The notes beneath the pieces were generated by a model. The model was not told the origin of the DNA. It searched no databases and saw only the letters and a program-made list of their open reading frames with translations. 64,000 nucleotides of DNA, from the NCBI GenBank assembly GCA_019637195.1, contig JAHBWA010000033.1, forward strand, positions 1-64,000, in the 5' to 3' direction. Positions 45,200 through 53,325 of this stretch are shown piece by piece. Origin of the DNA: Labilithrix sp. GTDB taxonomy: Bacteria; Myxococcota_A; Polyangia; Polyangiales; Polyangiaceae. Every line of letters starts with the position of its first letter. The first letter of the stretch is position 1. Position numbers and translations under genes: made by a program.

Positions 45200-46948
45200 G
45201 TGAAGTGGCAGAGGTGGCACGCCGTCGCGGCGGCCGCGGCGCTGGCCGCGGTGGGGCTCGTGTCGTTCGCGAAATGGGACGGCTCCACGCAGGCCGTCGA
45301 CGCCGGCGCCGTCGTCGAGCCCCCGGTCCGGGCGCCGGACGGCCTCCTGGCGGACATCTACGTCACGTCGCCGAACGCGTCGTGGACGCGGCTTCAGCGC
45401 GGCGTCGGCGGGGCGGTGGGGATCCTGCCCGGGACGCTGCCGGGGGTCTTCGTCGCGCTGAGCGAGCTCGACGTGATGTTCGTGGACGAGATCGACGGCG
45501 CGTCGCCCATGTTCGGCGTGCTCGCCGGAGATCCGGGGAACCCGGGCGCGGTGTTCGCGATGAAGCTGGTCGACGCGCGGCGAGCGCGCCTGCTCCTCGC
45601 CGACGGCGATACCGCGCGCTACGTCACGAAGGAAGCGGACGGGATGACGCTGCTCGTCCCGACGAAGCAGGAGCCGCATGACCGCCGGTTCGAGCTCGCG
45701 ATCACGCGGAGCGGCTACCTGCTCGTCGCGCGCGCCGCCGCCGATCTCGAGCGCCTCGGGCCCTACGCGACGCGCACGCTGCCGGCGCGGCCGCTGCCGA
45801 CCGACGCCGCCGTGACCGTCGACGTCCCGAAGAGCGCGCTCCAGGCGGTGATCAAGCCGAGGCTCGAGTCACTCTGGGGAGACGGCAAGTCGTTCCTCCT
45901 CACCCAGGACGAGCAGATGCGCGCGGCGCGCGGGCGCGCCCCCGACTTCGGCGATCCGATCGCCATCGTGGGGGCGCTCGACGCCGTGCTCGGACGTCGC
46001 GTGGCGATCGTCGGGGACCTCGAGAAGCTCCGCCTCTCGCTCGAGATCACCGAAGAGGCGGCCGTCCTCACGGCTGCGCTCTCGCCGCTCGGCCCGGACG
46101 GGCCGGCGCGCCGGTGGGTCGACGGGATGAAGCTCGGCGACGCGGCTCCCGTGCTCGCGCTGCCCACCGTCTCCGCCCTCGCGGTCTCGCTCCGCGACGG
46201 CGAGGGCGATCGTGACGAGCAGGGCAAGGAGCTGGAGCAGGCCATCGCGGCGTCGCTGGGCGCGCGCCTCAAGGATCCGGGCAAGCTCCACGAGGTCATC
46301 GAGGCGATGACGCAGGCGCGGGGCGAGTCGATGGCGCTGGCGCTCGGCCTCGACGAGCCGACCGGGCTCTTCGTGCGCGCGCCCGTCCGCGATCCGGCGT
46401 CCGCGGACAAGGCCATCCGGGGCGCGTTCGATCTGACCAGGGCGGAGCCCTTCAAGGAGCTGCTCGGCGTCCGCGACGTGGTCGCGTCGAGCGACGAGCT
46501 CCCCGGCCTCGGCAAGATCGCCGTCACCACGGCGCTCCGCGTCGCGAAGGACGCGAAGCGCGAGCCGGCGGCGCCTCCGCGCGCGGCCGACGGCGGGGCG
46601 CCGGTCGCGCGGACGCCGCCTCGCGCCGCCGGCGCGGCGTGGGTCGTGGACCAGGGCACGCTCTCGCTCGGCGCGGGCGGCGAGCCGCTCGTGACGTTGA
46701 AGACGGGCGCGCGCCCGGACCGGAAGCTCGCCGACGAGCCCTCGCTCGCGCGCTTCACCGCCGCCGTGGGTAGCGACGCGTCGACCGTGATCGTCGCGCA
46801 GCCGCTCCGGCTCGACCCGCGGCGGGCGAACCTGCCGACCGCGCCGCTCGCGATCGCCGTCGGGCGGAAGGGGAGCGACGGGTTCGTGCGCGTCGACATC
46901 GCCGACGGGCTCCTCCGCGAGGCCGCTCGCTGGCAGATGGGGTTCTGA
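45200..46948 (+). CDS. Hypothetical secreted or anchored protein, DUF3352-like
   Basis: 582 residues from a GTG. The N-terminal helix (WHAVAAAAALAAVGLVSFA) acts as a signal or anchor. The rest is a large soluble region with alternating strands and helices: PDGLLADIYVTSPNASW, LSELDVMFVDEIDGASP, FELAITRSGYLLVARAAADL, and repeated GPARRWVDGMK-like segments. This resembles DUF3352-type proteins, but the match is weak. No catalytic motif is evident. It is divergent from frr across 163 bases and followed by a hairpin. Confidence 0.7.
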   Translation: MKWQRWHAVAAAAALAAVGLVSFAKWDGSTQAVDAGAVVEPPVRAPDGLLADIYVTSPNASWTRLQRGVGGAVGILPGTLPGVFVALSELDVMFVDEIDGASPMFGVLAGDPGNPGAVFAMKLVDARRARLLLADGDTARYVTKEADGMTLLVPTKQEPHDRRFELAITRSGYLLVARAAADLERLGPYATRTLPARPLPTDAAVTVDVPKSALQAVIKPRLESLWGDGKSFLLTQDEQMRAARGRAPDFGDPIAIVGALDAVLGRRVAIVGDLEKLRLSLEITEEAAVLTAALSPLGPDGPARRWVDGMKLGDAAPVLALPTVSALAVSLRDGEGDRDEQGKELEQAIAASLGARLKDPGKLHEVIEAMTQARGESMALALGLDEPTGLFVRAPVRDPASADKAIRGAFDLTRAEPFKELLGVRDVVASSDELPGLGKIAVTTALRVAKDAKREPAAPPRAADGGAPVARTPPRAAGAAWVVDQGTLSLGAGGEPLVTLKTGARPDRKLADEPSLARFTAAVGSDASTVIVAQPLRLDPRRANLPTAPLAIAVGRKGSDGFVRVDIADGLLREAARWQMGF

Positions 46949-46958
46949 GCCGGCGTCG

Positions 46959-46977
46959 CGGCGGGGACGCCCCGCCG
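46959..46977. terminator. Hairpin between convergent genes
   Basis: CGGCGGGG-ACG-CCCCGCCG is a perfect 8-bp stem with a 3-base loop, placed between two converging genes. It lacks a T-run, as is common in very GC-rich bacteria, so the role as a bidirectional terminator is a guess from position. Confidence 0.4.
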
Positions 46978-46988
46978 GCCACCGCGCG

Positions 46989-47807
46989 TTACGCGCGGCG
47001 CAGCCGGCGAAACGCGATCGCGGCGGCGAAGAGCAGCGCGAGCGTCAGCACGATCGCCGCGCCCTCGGGCCACTCGAGCCGGTGGGCCGCGAAGAAGCCG
47101 AGGGAGACGCCCGCGACGCCCGAGAGCATCGCCCAGCCGGCGACGCCGGCGAGCGTGCGACCGAGCACGCGCCCGCCCGCGGCGGGGATCACGAGGAACG
47201 CGCTGACGAGGACGACGCCGGCCAGGCGGATCGAGGCGACGACGACCGCCGCGAGGAGCGCGAGCAGGGCGCTCTCGAGCCAGCCGACCTCGATCCCGCT
47301 GAGGCGCGCGAGCTCCTCGTCGAAGGTCGCGTAGGCGAGGCGGGTCCAGGCGAACGCCACGAAGCCGACGGTGACCGCGGCGATGCCGAGGACGATCCAG
47401 AGATCGTTCGAGCCGACCATGAGGATGTTCCCGAAGAGGAGCTGCTCCGGATCGAACGTGCTCTCGGTGCGCCTCGACTTCTTGAGGAGGACGACGCCGA
47501 TCGCGAAGCAGACGGCGAAGAGGATGGCCATCGCCACGTCCGAGCGCAGGCCGCCTCGCCTCCGCAGCGCGCCGATCGCCATCGCGGCGAGCGCGGTGAA
47601 CGGGATGGCGACGAGCAGCGGCGCGCTGAGCCCGAGGAACATCCCGAGGGCGATCCCTCCGAAGGCAGCGTGCGACAACCCGTCACCGAGGTACGCGAGG
47701 CCTCGCGCGGTCACGAGGACGCCGAGGAGCGCGAGGAGCGCCGCGAGCACCGATCCCGCGAGCAGCGCCCGCTGGAAGATCGGGATGGCGAGGTAGCCGA
47801 GATCCAA
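46989..47807 (-). CDS. Metal ABC transporter permease (ZnuB/MntB type)
   Basis: 272 residues from a TTG (no ATG or GTG nearby). About eight membrane helices. Family signatures: LLALLGVLVTARGLAYLGDGLSHAAFGGIALG, here in two parts ending SHAAFGGIALG, and the later VGWLESALLALLAAVVVASIRLAGVVLVSAFLVIPAA region. The permease brings Zn2+ or Mn2+ inward with a binding protein and an ATPase. Neither partner is within the window on this side, so the gene is an orphan here; the partners could lie elsewhere. Confidence 0.9.
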   Translation of the reverse strand: MDLGYLAIPIFQRALLAGSVLAALLALLGVLVTARGLAYLGDGLSHAAFGGIALGMFLGLSAPLLVAIPFTALAAMAIGALRRRGGLRSDVAMAILFAVCFAIGVVLLKKSRRTESTFDPEQLLFGNILMVGSNDLWIVLGIAAVTVGFVAFAWTRLAYATFDEELARLSGIEVGWLESALLALLAAVVVASIRLAGVVLVSAFLVIPAAGGRVLGRTLAGVAGWAMLSGVAGVSLGFFAAHRLEWPEGAAIVLTLALLFAAAIAFRRLRRA

Positions 47808-47867
47808 GGCGGAACGAGGCTACCGGTGCTTTGGCCGACGCGCTACGCTCCGCCCCGAGGTATCCGG

Positions 47868-49847
47868 ATGCGCGCTTTCTGGCTTGGAGGGTCCGCGGTG
47901 ACCCGGCTCACCCCCCGTCGGATGATCCGCGCCGTCGCGCTCGCGTGCCTCGCTCTCGTCGTCTTCGTGCTCGTCGCGCCGGGCTGCGGCCGCTCGAGCC
48001 TCGAGCCGGAGTCGCTCGACGGCGGCGGCGTCTCGGCGTGCGGTCCCGCGACTTGTCCGAACGGGTGCTGCGACGCGCGCGGGGTCTGTCGCACGGGCAG
48101 CGACCTCCGCGCGTGCGGGTCGGTCGGCGGACGCTGCTCCGACTGCGTCGCCAACGGCTTCAGCGTCTGCACGAGCTCGCGCGTCTGCGGGCGCGACGAT
48201 CCGTCGTGCAGCTCGAGCACGTGCCTCGGCTGCTGCGCCTTCGACGACAATCGCCTCCGCTGCCTGAGCGGGACGGAGCCGACCGCCTGCGGGCGCTCGG
48301 GCGCCGAGTGCTCGAACTGCGCGACGGAGGGGCGAACCTGCGACGGCGCCTCGCGCGCGTGCGGCGCTACCCGTTGCGACGCGACGAACTGCGACGGCTG
48401 CTGCGTCGGGTCCACCTGCTTGCCGGGCGACGTCGCGTCGGCCTGCGGGTCGAAGGGCGAGCAGTGCGGTTCCTGCGGCGCCGGTCAGCTCTGCCGCGTG
48501 CTCCCCGGCGCCGGCGGGACGTGCGAAGGCTCGCCCTCCTGCGGCCCGGACAACTGCTCGGGGTGCTGCAACGCCGCCGGTCAGTGCGTGACGGGGAACG
48601 ACACCACCGCCTGCGGGCGTCAGGGCGAGCAGTGCAGGGCTTGCGGCCTCGGCGAGGTCTGCGCGCAGGACGGCCAGCCGAACGCGCGCACGTGTCAGCC
48701 CCTCCCGACCTGCGGCCCGACGAACTGCCCGGGCTGCTGCGTCGGCAACCAGTGCGTCGTCTCGACGACGCCGCTCGCGTGCGGGACCAACGGTCAGGCG
48801 TGCAAGACGTGCGGGGCGAGCCAGGTGTGCGATCCGCTCGGTAACTGCGTCAGCGGCAGCGACTGCAACGCCGCGACCTGCCCGACCGGGTGCTGCGTCG
48901 GCGACATCTGCGCGGTCGGGACCCAGCAGAACGCCTGCGGAGCGGGCGGCGCCCTCTGCCAGAACTGCTCGAACCAGAGCCCGCCGCGCGTCTGCCAGTC
49001 CGGCTCGTGTCAGCTCCCGGCGTGCGGCCCGGCGACGTGCCCCAACGGCTGCTGCTCGGGCAACACGTGCGTCGCCGGCACGCAAGACAACGCCTGCGGC
49101 GCGACCGGCGGCGGCGCGTGCACCGACTGCTCGGCGTCGAGCCAGGTTTGCCAGAACCGTCAGTGCGCCGTGCCCTGCGGCCCGGCGAACTGCGCCGGCT
49201 GCTGCCGCGCCGACAACACGTGCGACGTCCTCGGCAACAGCGCGAGCTCGTGCGGCCAGGGCGGCGTCGCGTGCGCGAGCTGCAGCTCGTCGGGGTCGTT
49301 CTGCAACGGGCTCGTCAGCCCGCGCCGCTGCAACAACCAGCAGACGACCTGCCCGGCGACCTACGGCACGTGCGCGGCGGGGATCTCGACGCCGATCACG
49401 GCGCAGCTCCAGAACGTCTGCACCGACGACGCCCTCGACGGGCTCGTCACTCCGTGCGCCGACAACCCCGACAGCGCGGCGTGCGTGTCCGCCGTCGCCG
49501 CGCTGCCGGCCGCGTGTCGGACTTGCCTCGGGCCGTTCAACCACCCGTTCTCGCAGCGCACGGGGCTCTACGCGTGCGCAGCGCCGTCGCTCTCGACCCA
49601 GTGTCGTCGCGCCACCGGCTGCGCGACCAACTGCGCGCAGACGAGCTGCAACGGCTGCGCGGCGACGTCGGAGAACCAGTGCTACACGCTGGTGAACGGC
49701 GCGGGCGGTCAATGCGCGGGCCTCGCCGCGAGCGCGTCCTGCGCCAACGCGGAGCTCGTGAGCGGCCTGTGCAGCCAGTTCTCGTATCCGAACTTCGGCG
49801 CCTGGTTCCGCGCCGTCGGCGATCAGTTCTGCGGCAACGGTCCCTGA
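47868..49847 (+). CDS. Cysteine-repeat lipoprotein
   Basis: 659 residues. The ATG at 47868 has GAGG at good distance; an ATG at 47922 would start directly at the signal peptide. Lipobox VAPGC. From about residue 55 to 500 there are roughly ten imperfect repeats of 40-45 residues with the plan CGPxNCxGCC, CVxG, ACGxxGxxC, CxxC. Each repeat holds about eight to ten Cys. The last 150 residues are a different Cys-rich domain (TYGTCAAGI, CTDDALDGLVTPC). The protein must be heavily disulphide-linked outside the cell. Repeat families of this type occur on myxobacterial surfaces; function unknown. Confidence 0.85.
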   Translation: MRAFWLGGSAVTRLTPRRMIRAVALACLALVVFVLVAPGCGRSSLEPESLDGGGVSACGPATCPNGCCDARGVCRTGSDLRACGSVGGRCSDCVANGFSVCTSSRVCGRDDPSCSSSTCLGCCAFDDNRLRCLSGTEPTACGRSGAECSNCATEGRTCDGASRACGATRCDATNCDGCCVGSTCLPGDVASACGSKGEQCGSCGAGQLCRVLPGAGGTCEGSPSCGPDNCSGCCNAAGQCVTGNDTTACGRQGEQCRACGLGEVCAQDGQPNARTCQPLPTCGPTNCPGCCVGNQCVVSTTPLACGTNGQACKTCGASQVCDPLGNCVSGSDCNAATCPTGCCVGDICAVGTQQNACGAGGALCQNCSNQSPPRVCQSGSCQLPACGPATCPNGCCSGNTCVAGTQDNACGATGGGACTDCSASSQVCQNRQCAVPCGPANCAGCCRADNTCDVLGNSASSCGQGGVACASCSSSGSFCNGLVSPRRCNNQQTTCPATYGTCAAGISTPITAQLQNVCTDDALDGLVTPCADNPDSAACVSAVAALPAACRTCLGPFNHPFSQRTGLYACAAPSLSTQCRRATGCATNCAQTSCNGCAATSENQCYTLVNGAGGQCAGLAASASCANAELVSGLCSQFSYPNFGAWFRAVGDQFCGNGP

Positions 49848-49884
49848 CGGACCTCCCGCCGCAAACGAAGGGTGGTGAGCACGA

Positions 49885-51009
49885 ATGCCTCGAGCGGGTT
49901 ACGACGAGGTCGTCCTCCTCACGGGGTTCCCGTCGTTCGCGGCGCGGAAGATGTGCGAAGAGCTGGTCCGCGGGCCGGAGCGGACGCTCGTGCACGCGGT
50001 CGTGCGCTCGAAGTCGCTCGGAGAGGCGGAGGGCGCGCTCGACGCGCTCCCGCTCGAGCAGCGGCGTCGCGTCGTCCTCGTCGAGGGTGACGCCGCGGCG
50101 ATGGACTTCGGCCTGTCGGGCGCGGAGCTCCGCGCGCTGGCGCCGGAGATCGACGTCATCCATCACATGGCGCAGGTCTCGTACCTCGGCGCGGATCGGG
50201 AGCTGGCCAAGCAGGTCAACGTCGCCGGCGCGCGCGAGGTGCTCGAGGTGGCGGCGGAGTGCCCGTCGCTGAAGAACCTCGTCTACCACTCCACCGCGCA
50301 GGTCTCCGGCGACCGAACCGGGCTCGTCCTCGAGGACGAGCTCGACAAGGGGCAGTCGTTCCGCAACGCCGTCGAGGAGACGATGGCCCACGGGGAGCGG
50401 ATCGTCCGCGGGCGCATGGGCAAGCTCCCGATCTCGATCGTCCGGCCGACGATCGTCGTCGGGGACTCGCAGAGCGGGGAGGTCGATCGCTTCGACGGTC
50501 CGTACTTCCTCATCCTGCTCATCGTCACGAGCCCGCCCGACTTCCCGCTCCCGCTCCCCGGGCGCGGCGACGCGCTGCTCCACCTCGTCCCGGTCGACTA
50601 CGTGGTGCGCGCCGCCAAGGCGATCGGCCGCGACCCGCGCGCGCCTGGGCGGACCTTCCACATCGGCGATCCCGCGCCGCTCACGGCGCGTCGCGTGTTC
50701 GAGCTCGTCGCGACGGCGGGGGGGCGGCGGAGCCCGCGCGGCTTCATCCCCGCCAACCTGACGAAGGCGCTCCTGCGGACGCCGGGCCTCGACCGGCTGG
50801 CGAAGAGCCCGCGCGCGTTCCTCGACGCCCTCGCCACGCCGGTCTCGTACAGCTTCGCGAACACCACCGAGCTGCTCGCCGACACCGATCTCCGCTGCCC
50901 GCCGATCGAGAGCTACGTCGAGGGGCTGGTCGAGTATGTCCAGCATCGCCTGCGCGAGAAGCGAGAGCGCGACCGCGAGAGCGCCGAGATCGAAGACCCG
51001 CTGGTGTAG
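49885..51009 (+). CDS. Extended SDR / fatty acyl-CoA reductase-like (NAD_binding_4) protein
   Basis: 374 residues. Opens EVVLLTGFPSFAARKMCEEL, in which the usual TGxxGxxG cofactor loop is altered to TGFPSFAA. The rest follows the Male-sterility/NAD_binding_4 pattern: VIHHMAQVSYLG, NVAGAREVLEVA, LVYHSTAQVSG, the KLPISIVRPTIVVGDSQSG strand and HLVPVDYVVRA. The Tyr-x-x-x-Lys active site is not at its usual place after the Ser/Thr (YHSTAQVSG), so catalysis is uncertain. Close relatives reduce or modify acyl thioesters. Its 3-prime end runs into a 24-bp tandem repeat. Confidence 0.8.
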   Translation: MPRAGYDEVVLLTGFPSFAARKMCEELVRGPERTLVHAVVRSKSLGEAEGALDALPLEQRRRVVLVEGDAAAMDFGLSGAELRALAPEIDVIHHMAQVSYLGADRELAKQVNVAGAREVLEVAAECPSLKNLVYHSTAQVSGDRTGLVLEDELDKGQSFRNAVEETMAHGERIVRGRMGKLPISIVRPTIVVGDSQSGEVDRFDGPYFLILLIVTSPPDFPLPLPGRGDALLHLVPVDYVVRAAKAIGRDPRAPGRTFHIGDPAPLTARRVFELVATAGGRRSPRGFIPANLTKALLRTPGLDRLAKSPRAFLDALATPVSYSFANTTELLADTDLRCPPIESYVEGLVEYVQHRLREKRERDRESAEIEDPLV

Positions 51010-51095
51010 CGGCGCGCAGAGCCGCCGGTGTAGCGGCGCGCAGACCTGCTGGTGTGGCGGCGCGAAGACCCGCTGGTGGAGCGGCGCGAAGCGCC
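51000..51095. repeat. 24-bp tandem repeat, four copies, starting at a gene end
   Basis: Units at 51000, 51024, 51048 and 51072, of the form GCTGGTGTAGCGGCGCGCAG plus four bases. The first copy contains the stop codon of the reductase gene at 51007-51009. Copies differ at one to four positions each. No hairpin is formed by the unit. Confidence 0.88.
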
Positions 51096-51161
51096 CGCGC
51101 GTGGAGCGGGCGGGGCGCCGAGGCTCACTCGTCGGGGGCTGCGCGGGCGGCGAGGCGCGCG

Positions 51162-51587
51162 CTACTCGTCCCAGCCGTCGTCGAGATCCTCGGTCGGGAG
51201 CGTGTCGGTCGCGCCGGCGGCGAGCGACTGCACTTCGGCCTGCTCGCGGATGAGCTTGTGCTGCAATGCGCGCTCGACGGTCTGCTCGAGGATCTCCTGG
51301 AACGCCGCTTCGTCCGCGTGGGGATCGACGTGGACGAGGAGCGCGCCGACGGCGAGCGTGCGGTCGGCCAGGGCGTCGCGCTCCGCCTCGCTGGCGACCG
51401 GGACGAGGACGAGGACGACGTGGGGCATCTCCACGGCGATGCGGTCGCACCCGCTCGCGATGTCGTCGCAGCGGACCGCGTTGATCCGCCGGCGCTCGAA
51501 CGCCGTCACGACGCGGAGCACGTTGATCCCGGTGGCCCCGATGATCAAGGCCGAGAGGGGGCGAGAGCGGATGAGCGTCGCGTCCAA
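51162..51587 (-). CDS. Receiver-like protein lacking the phospho-acceptor Asp
   Basis: 141 residues from a TTG. Strand-helix alternation (ALIIGATGINVLRVVTAFE, INAVRCDDIASGCDRI, MPHVVLVLVPVAS, VGALLVHVDPHADEAAF, ILEQTVERAL) resembles a CheY-like receiver domain. Where the acceptor Asp should end the third strand there is VLVLVPVA, so ordinary phosphorylation is excluded if the resemblance is real. The tail is acidic (TEDLDDGWDE). Function unknown. Confidence 0.6.
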   Translation of the reverse strand: MDATLIRSRPLSALIIGATGINVLRVVTAFERRRINAVRCDDIASGCDRIAVEMPHVVLVLVPVASEAERDALADRTLAVGALLVHVDPHADEAAFQEILEQTVERALQHKLIREQAEVQSLAAGATDTLPTEDLDDGWDE

Positions 51588-51780
51588 CGCCGACAGTCTA
51601 GCCGTGCCACGCCGCCGTTGTCCTCAAGTACGGGGGCGAAAGGCCAGACGCGAGGGGCTTCGCGATCCGGGCGAGCCGGACGGCTCGGCGCGTCGGCGGC
51701 GGGCATGGTCGAGGGCTCGCGCTCGCGCTCGGGTGATTCGCGGACCGACGTCCCGCGCCTCGGTGTACTAGAGAGATGCG

Positions 51781-52032
51781 ATGTCACGAGACGAGCGCGC
51801 GATCGCGGGGATTGGCGCGGGGATGATCTCCCGCCGCCTGGTCGTCCGTGCGAAGGACGTCGTCTTCGTGAAGGGCGTCGTCGAGGCGCACGACGGCCTC
51901 GCCCACGTCTTCGCCGAGAGCGGCGGCGATCTCACGATCGCCGCCGCCGCCGGTCGCGAGGCCGAGCTCGACGAGCTCGTGAGCGATCTCGCGCGCGAGC
52001 TCGGCGGGATCGCGAGCCCGGAGGGGGCGTGA
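51781..52032 (+). CDS. Small conserved-looking protein, DUF4911-like
   Basis: 83 residues, ATG start, 42 bases before a flavoprotein gene and therefore probably co-transcribed with it. Core VFVKGVVEAHDGLAHVFAE and GGDLTIAAAAGREAELDELV; a strand-rich first half and one C-terminal helix, compatible with DUF4911. Function unknown. Confidence 0.7.
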   Translation: MSRDERAIAGIGAGMISRRLVVRAKDVVFVKGVVEAHDGLAHVFAESGGDLTIAAAAGREAELDELVSDLARELGGIASPEGA

Positions 52033-52074
52033 CGGCGCGCGCCGGCGGAGCCGCGGCGCGCGTGGGCGGCTGCG

Positions 52075-53277
52075 ATGCGTGACGCCTTCGAGTACGACGT
52101 CGCGATCGTCGGCGGCGGACCTGCCGGATCGAGCACGGCGCTCCACCTCGTCCGCCGCGAGGGGATCCGGCCCGCCCGCGTCGTCGTCCTCGACAAGGCG
52201 CGGTTCCCTCGCGACAAGCCGTGCGCCGGCGCCGTCAGCCAGCTCGGGCTCGACGTGCTCTCCGCGGTCGGCGTGGCCGTCACCGTGCCGTCGGCGGTGA
52301 TGAAGGGCGTCCGCGTCCTTCTGGGCGACGTCGCCGGCGAGACCGTCGAGCCGATGGGCGTGGTCGTCCGCCGCACCGAGTTCGACGCGGAGCTCCTCGA
52401 GACGGCGCGGCGCGACGGCGTGCACGTGCGCGACGGCGAGGGCCTCCGGGCTATCCGGCGGGCGGACGGCCGGCGCGCCGGCTTCACGCTCGAGACCTCG
52501 CTCGGCCAGGAGGTCCGCGCGCGCTTCGTCGCCGCGGCCGACGGCGCAGGGAGCACGACGCGCAAGCTCCTCGGCGTTCGCGAGCCGGATCGCAAGGGCC
52601 ACCTCTACGTGCTCGACACGGAGCGCCGTGGCACCGACGTCGGGATCGACCGCGGTCTCGTCGACTTCGACCTGAGCATCCTCGCGGACGGTCTCGAGGG
52701 GTACTACTGGGACTTCCCGACGATGCTCGACGGCCGTCTCCAGGTGAGCCGCGGCATCTACCACGCGAACCTCACGCGTCCGGACGCTCCCTCGGGCGAG
52801 AGCGTGAAGGACGTCCTCGCTCGCGCCCTCGCGCGCCGCGGGATCGACATCGCCAAGGTCCGGCTCCGCCCGTTCAGCACGAGGCCGTTCGTTCCGCGCT
52901 CGACGGGGTGGGTCAAGGGTGTCGTCCTCGTGGGCGAGGCGTACGGCATCGACCAGACGACCGGCGAGGGGATCGCCCAGGCGATCGAGATGGGGCGCGT
53001 CGCGGCCGCTCACCTCGCGGGCGCGCTGGCTTCGGGCAATCCGCGCTTCGAGGCCTACGAGCGGGAGGTGCGCACCTCGACGACCGGGCGCCACCTCCTG
53101 CAGAGCGCGTGGATGGCGCGTCGTGTCTACGCGCCGCTCGGCCAGCCGGCGCGCCGCTTCCTCGTGCGCTCGGAGCGCGCCCGCGCGGCCGCCATCCGCT
53201 GGTATCGCGGCGAGCGCCTCTCGACCGCGACGCAGCTCCGCCTCGGCCTCGGCCTCGCCGCGTCGCTCTTCGCGTGA
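52075..53277 (+). CDS. Geranylgeranyl-reductase-family FAD-dependent oxidoreductase
   Basis: 400 residues. FAD-binding start YDVAIVGGGPAGSSTALHL, then VVVLDKARFPRDKPCAGAVS with the family's KPCAG, VVVRRTEFDAELLETAR, AADGAGSTTRKLLG, and VVLVGEAYGIDQTTGEGIAQAIEMG near the C-terminus, where GD is replaced by GE (VLVGEAYG). Relatives saturate isoprenoid double bonds in archaeal lipids, chlorophyll or menaquinone side chains. In a myxobacterium a quinone or isoprenoid substrate is plausible. The small gene just upstream may be a partner. Confidence 0.88.
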   Translation: MRDAFEYDVAIVGGGPAGSSTALHLVRREGIRPARVVVLDKARFPRDKPCAGAVSQLGLDVLSAVGVAVTVPSAVMKGVRVLLGDVAGETVEPMGVVVRRTEFDAELLETARRDGVHVRDGEGLRAIRRADGRRAGFTLETSLGQEVRARFVAAADGAGSTTRKLLGVREPDRKGHLYVLDTERRGTDVGIDRGLVDFDLSILADGLEGYYWDFPTMLDGRLQVSRGIYHANLTRPDAPSGESVKDVLARALARRGIDIAKVRLRPFSTRPFVPRSTGWVKGVVLVGEAYGIDQTTGEGIAQAIEMGRVAAAHLAGALASGNPRFEAYEREVRTSTTGRHLLQSAWMARRVYAPLGQPARRFLVRSERARAAAIRWYRGERLSTATQLRLGLGLAASLFA

Positions 53278-53311
53278 TCGCAGGGCCTCGCCGCTCGTGA
53301 CTCCGGGAGGC

Positions 53312-53325
53312 GCGCGCCGGCGCGC
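53312..53325. terminator. GC palindrome between convergent genes
   Basis: GCGCGCCGGCGCGC is a perfect 14-base palindrome between the convergent flavoprotein and methyltransferase-synthase genes, touching the stop of the latter. It has no T-run; terminator function is a guess from place and symmetry. Confidence 0.3.

Noticed and set aside
47820..49712. 630-codon open frame antisense to the Cys-repeat lipoprotein
   Set aside because: Ala/Arg-rich with no motif; the plus frame has a lipobox and ordered repeats.
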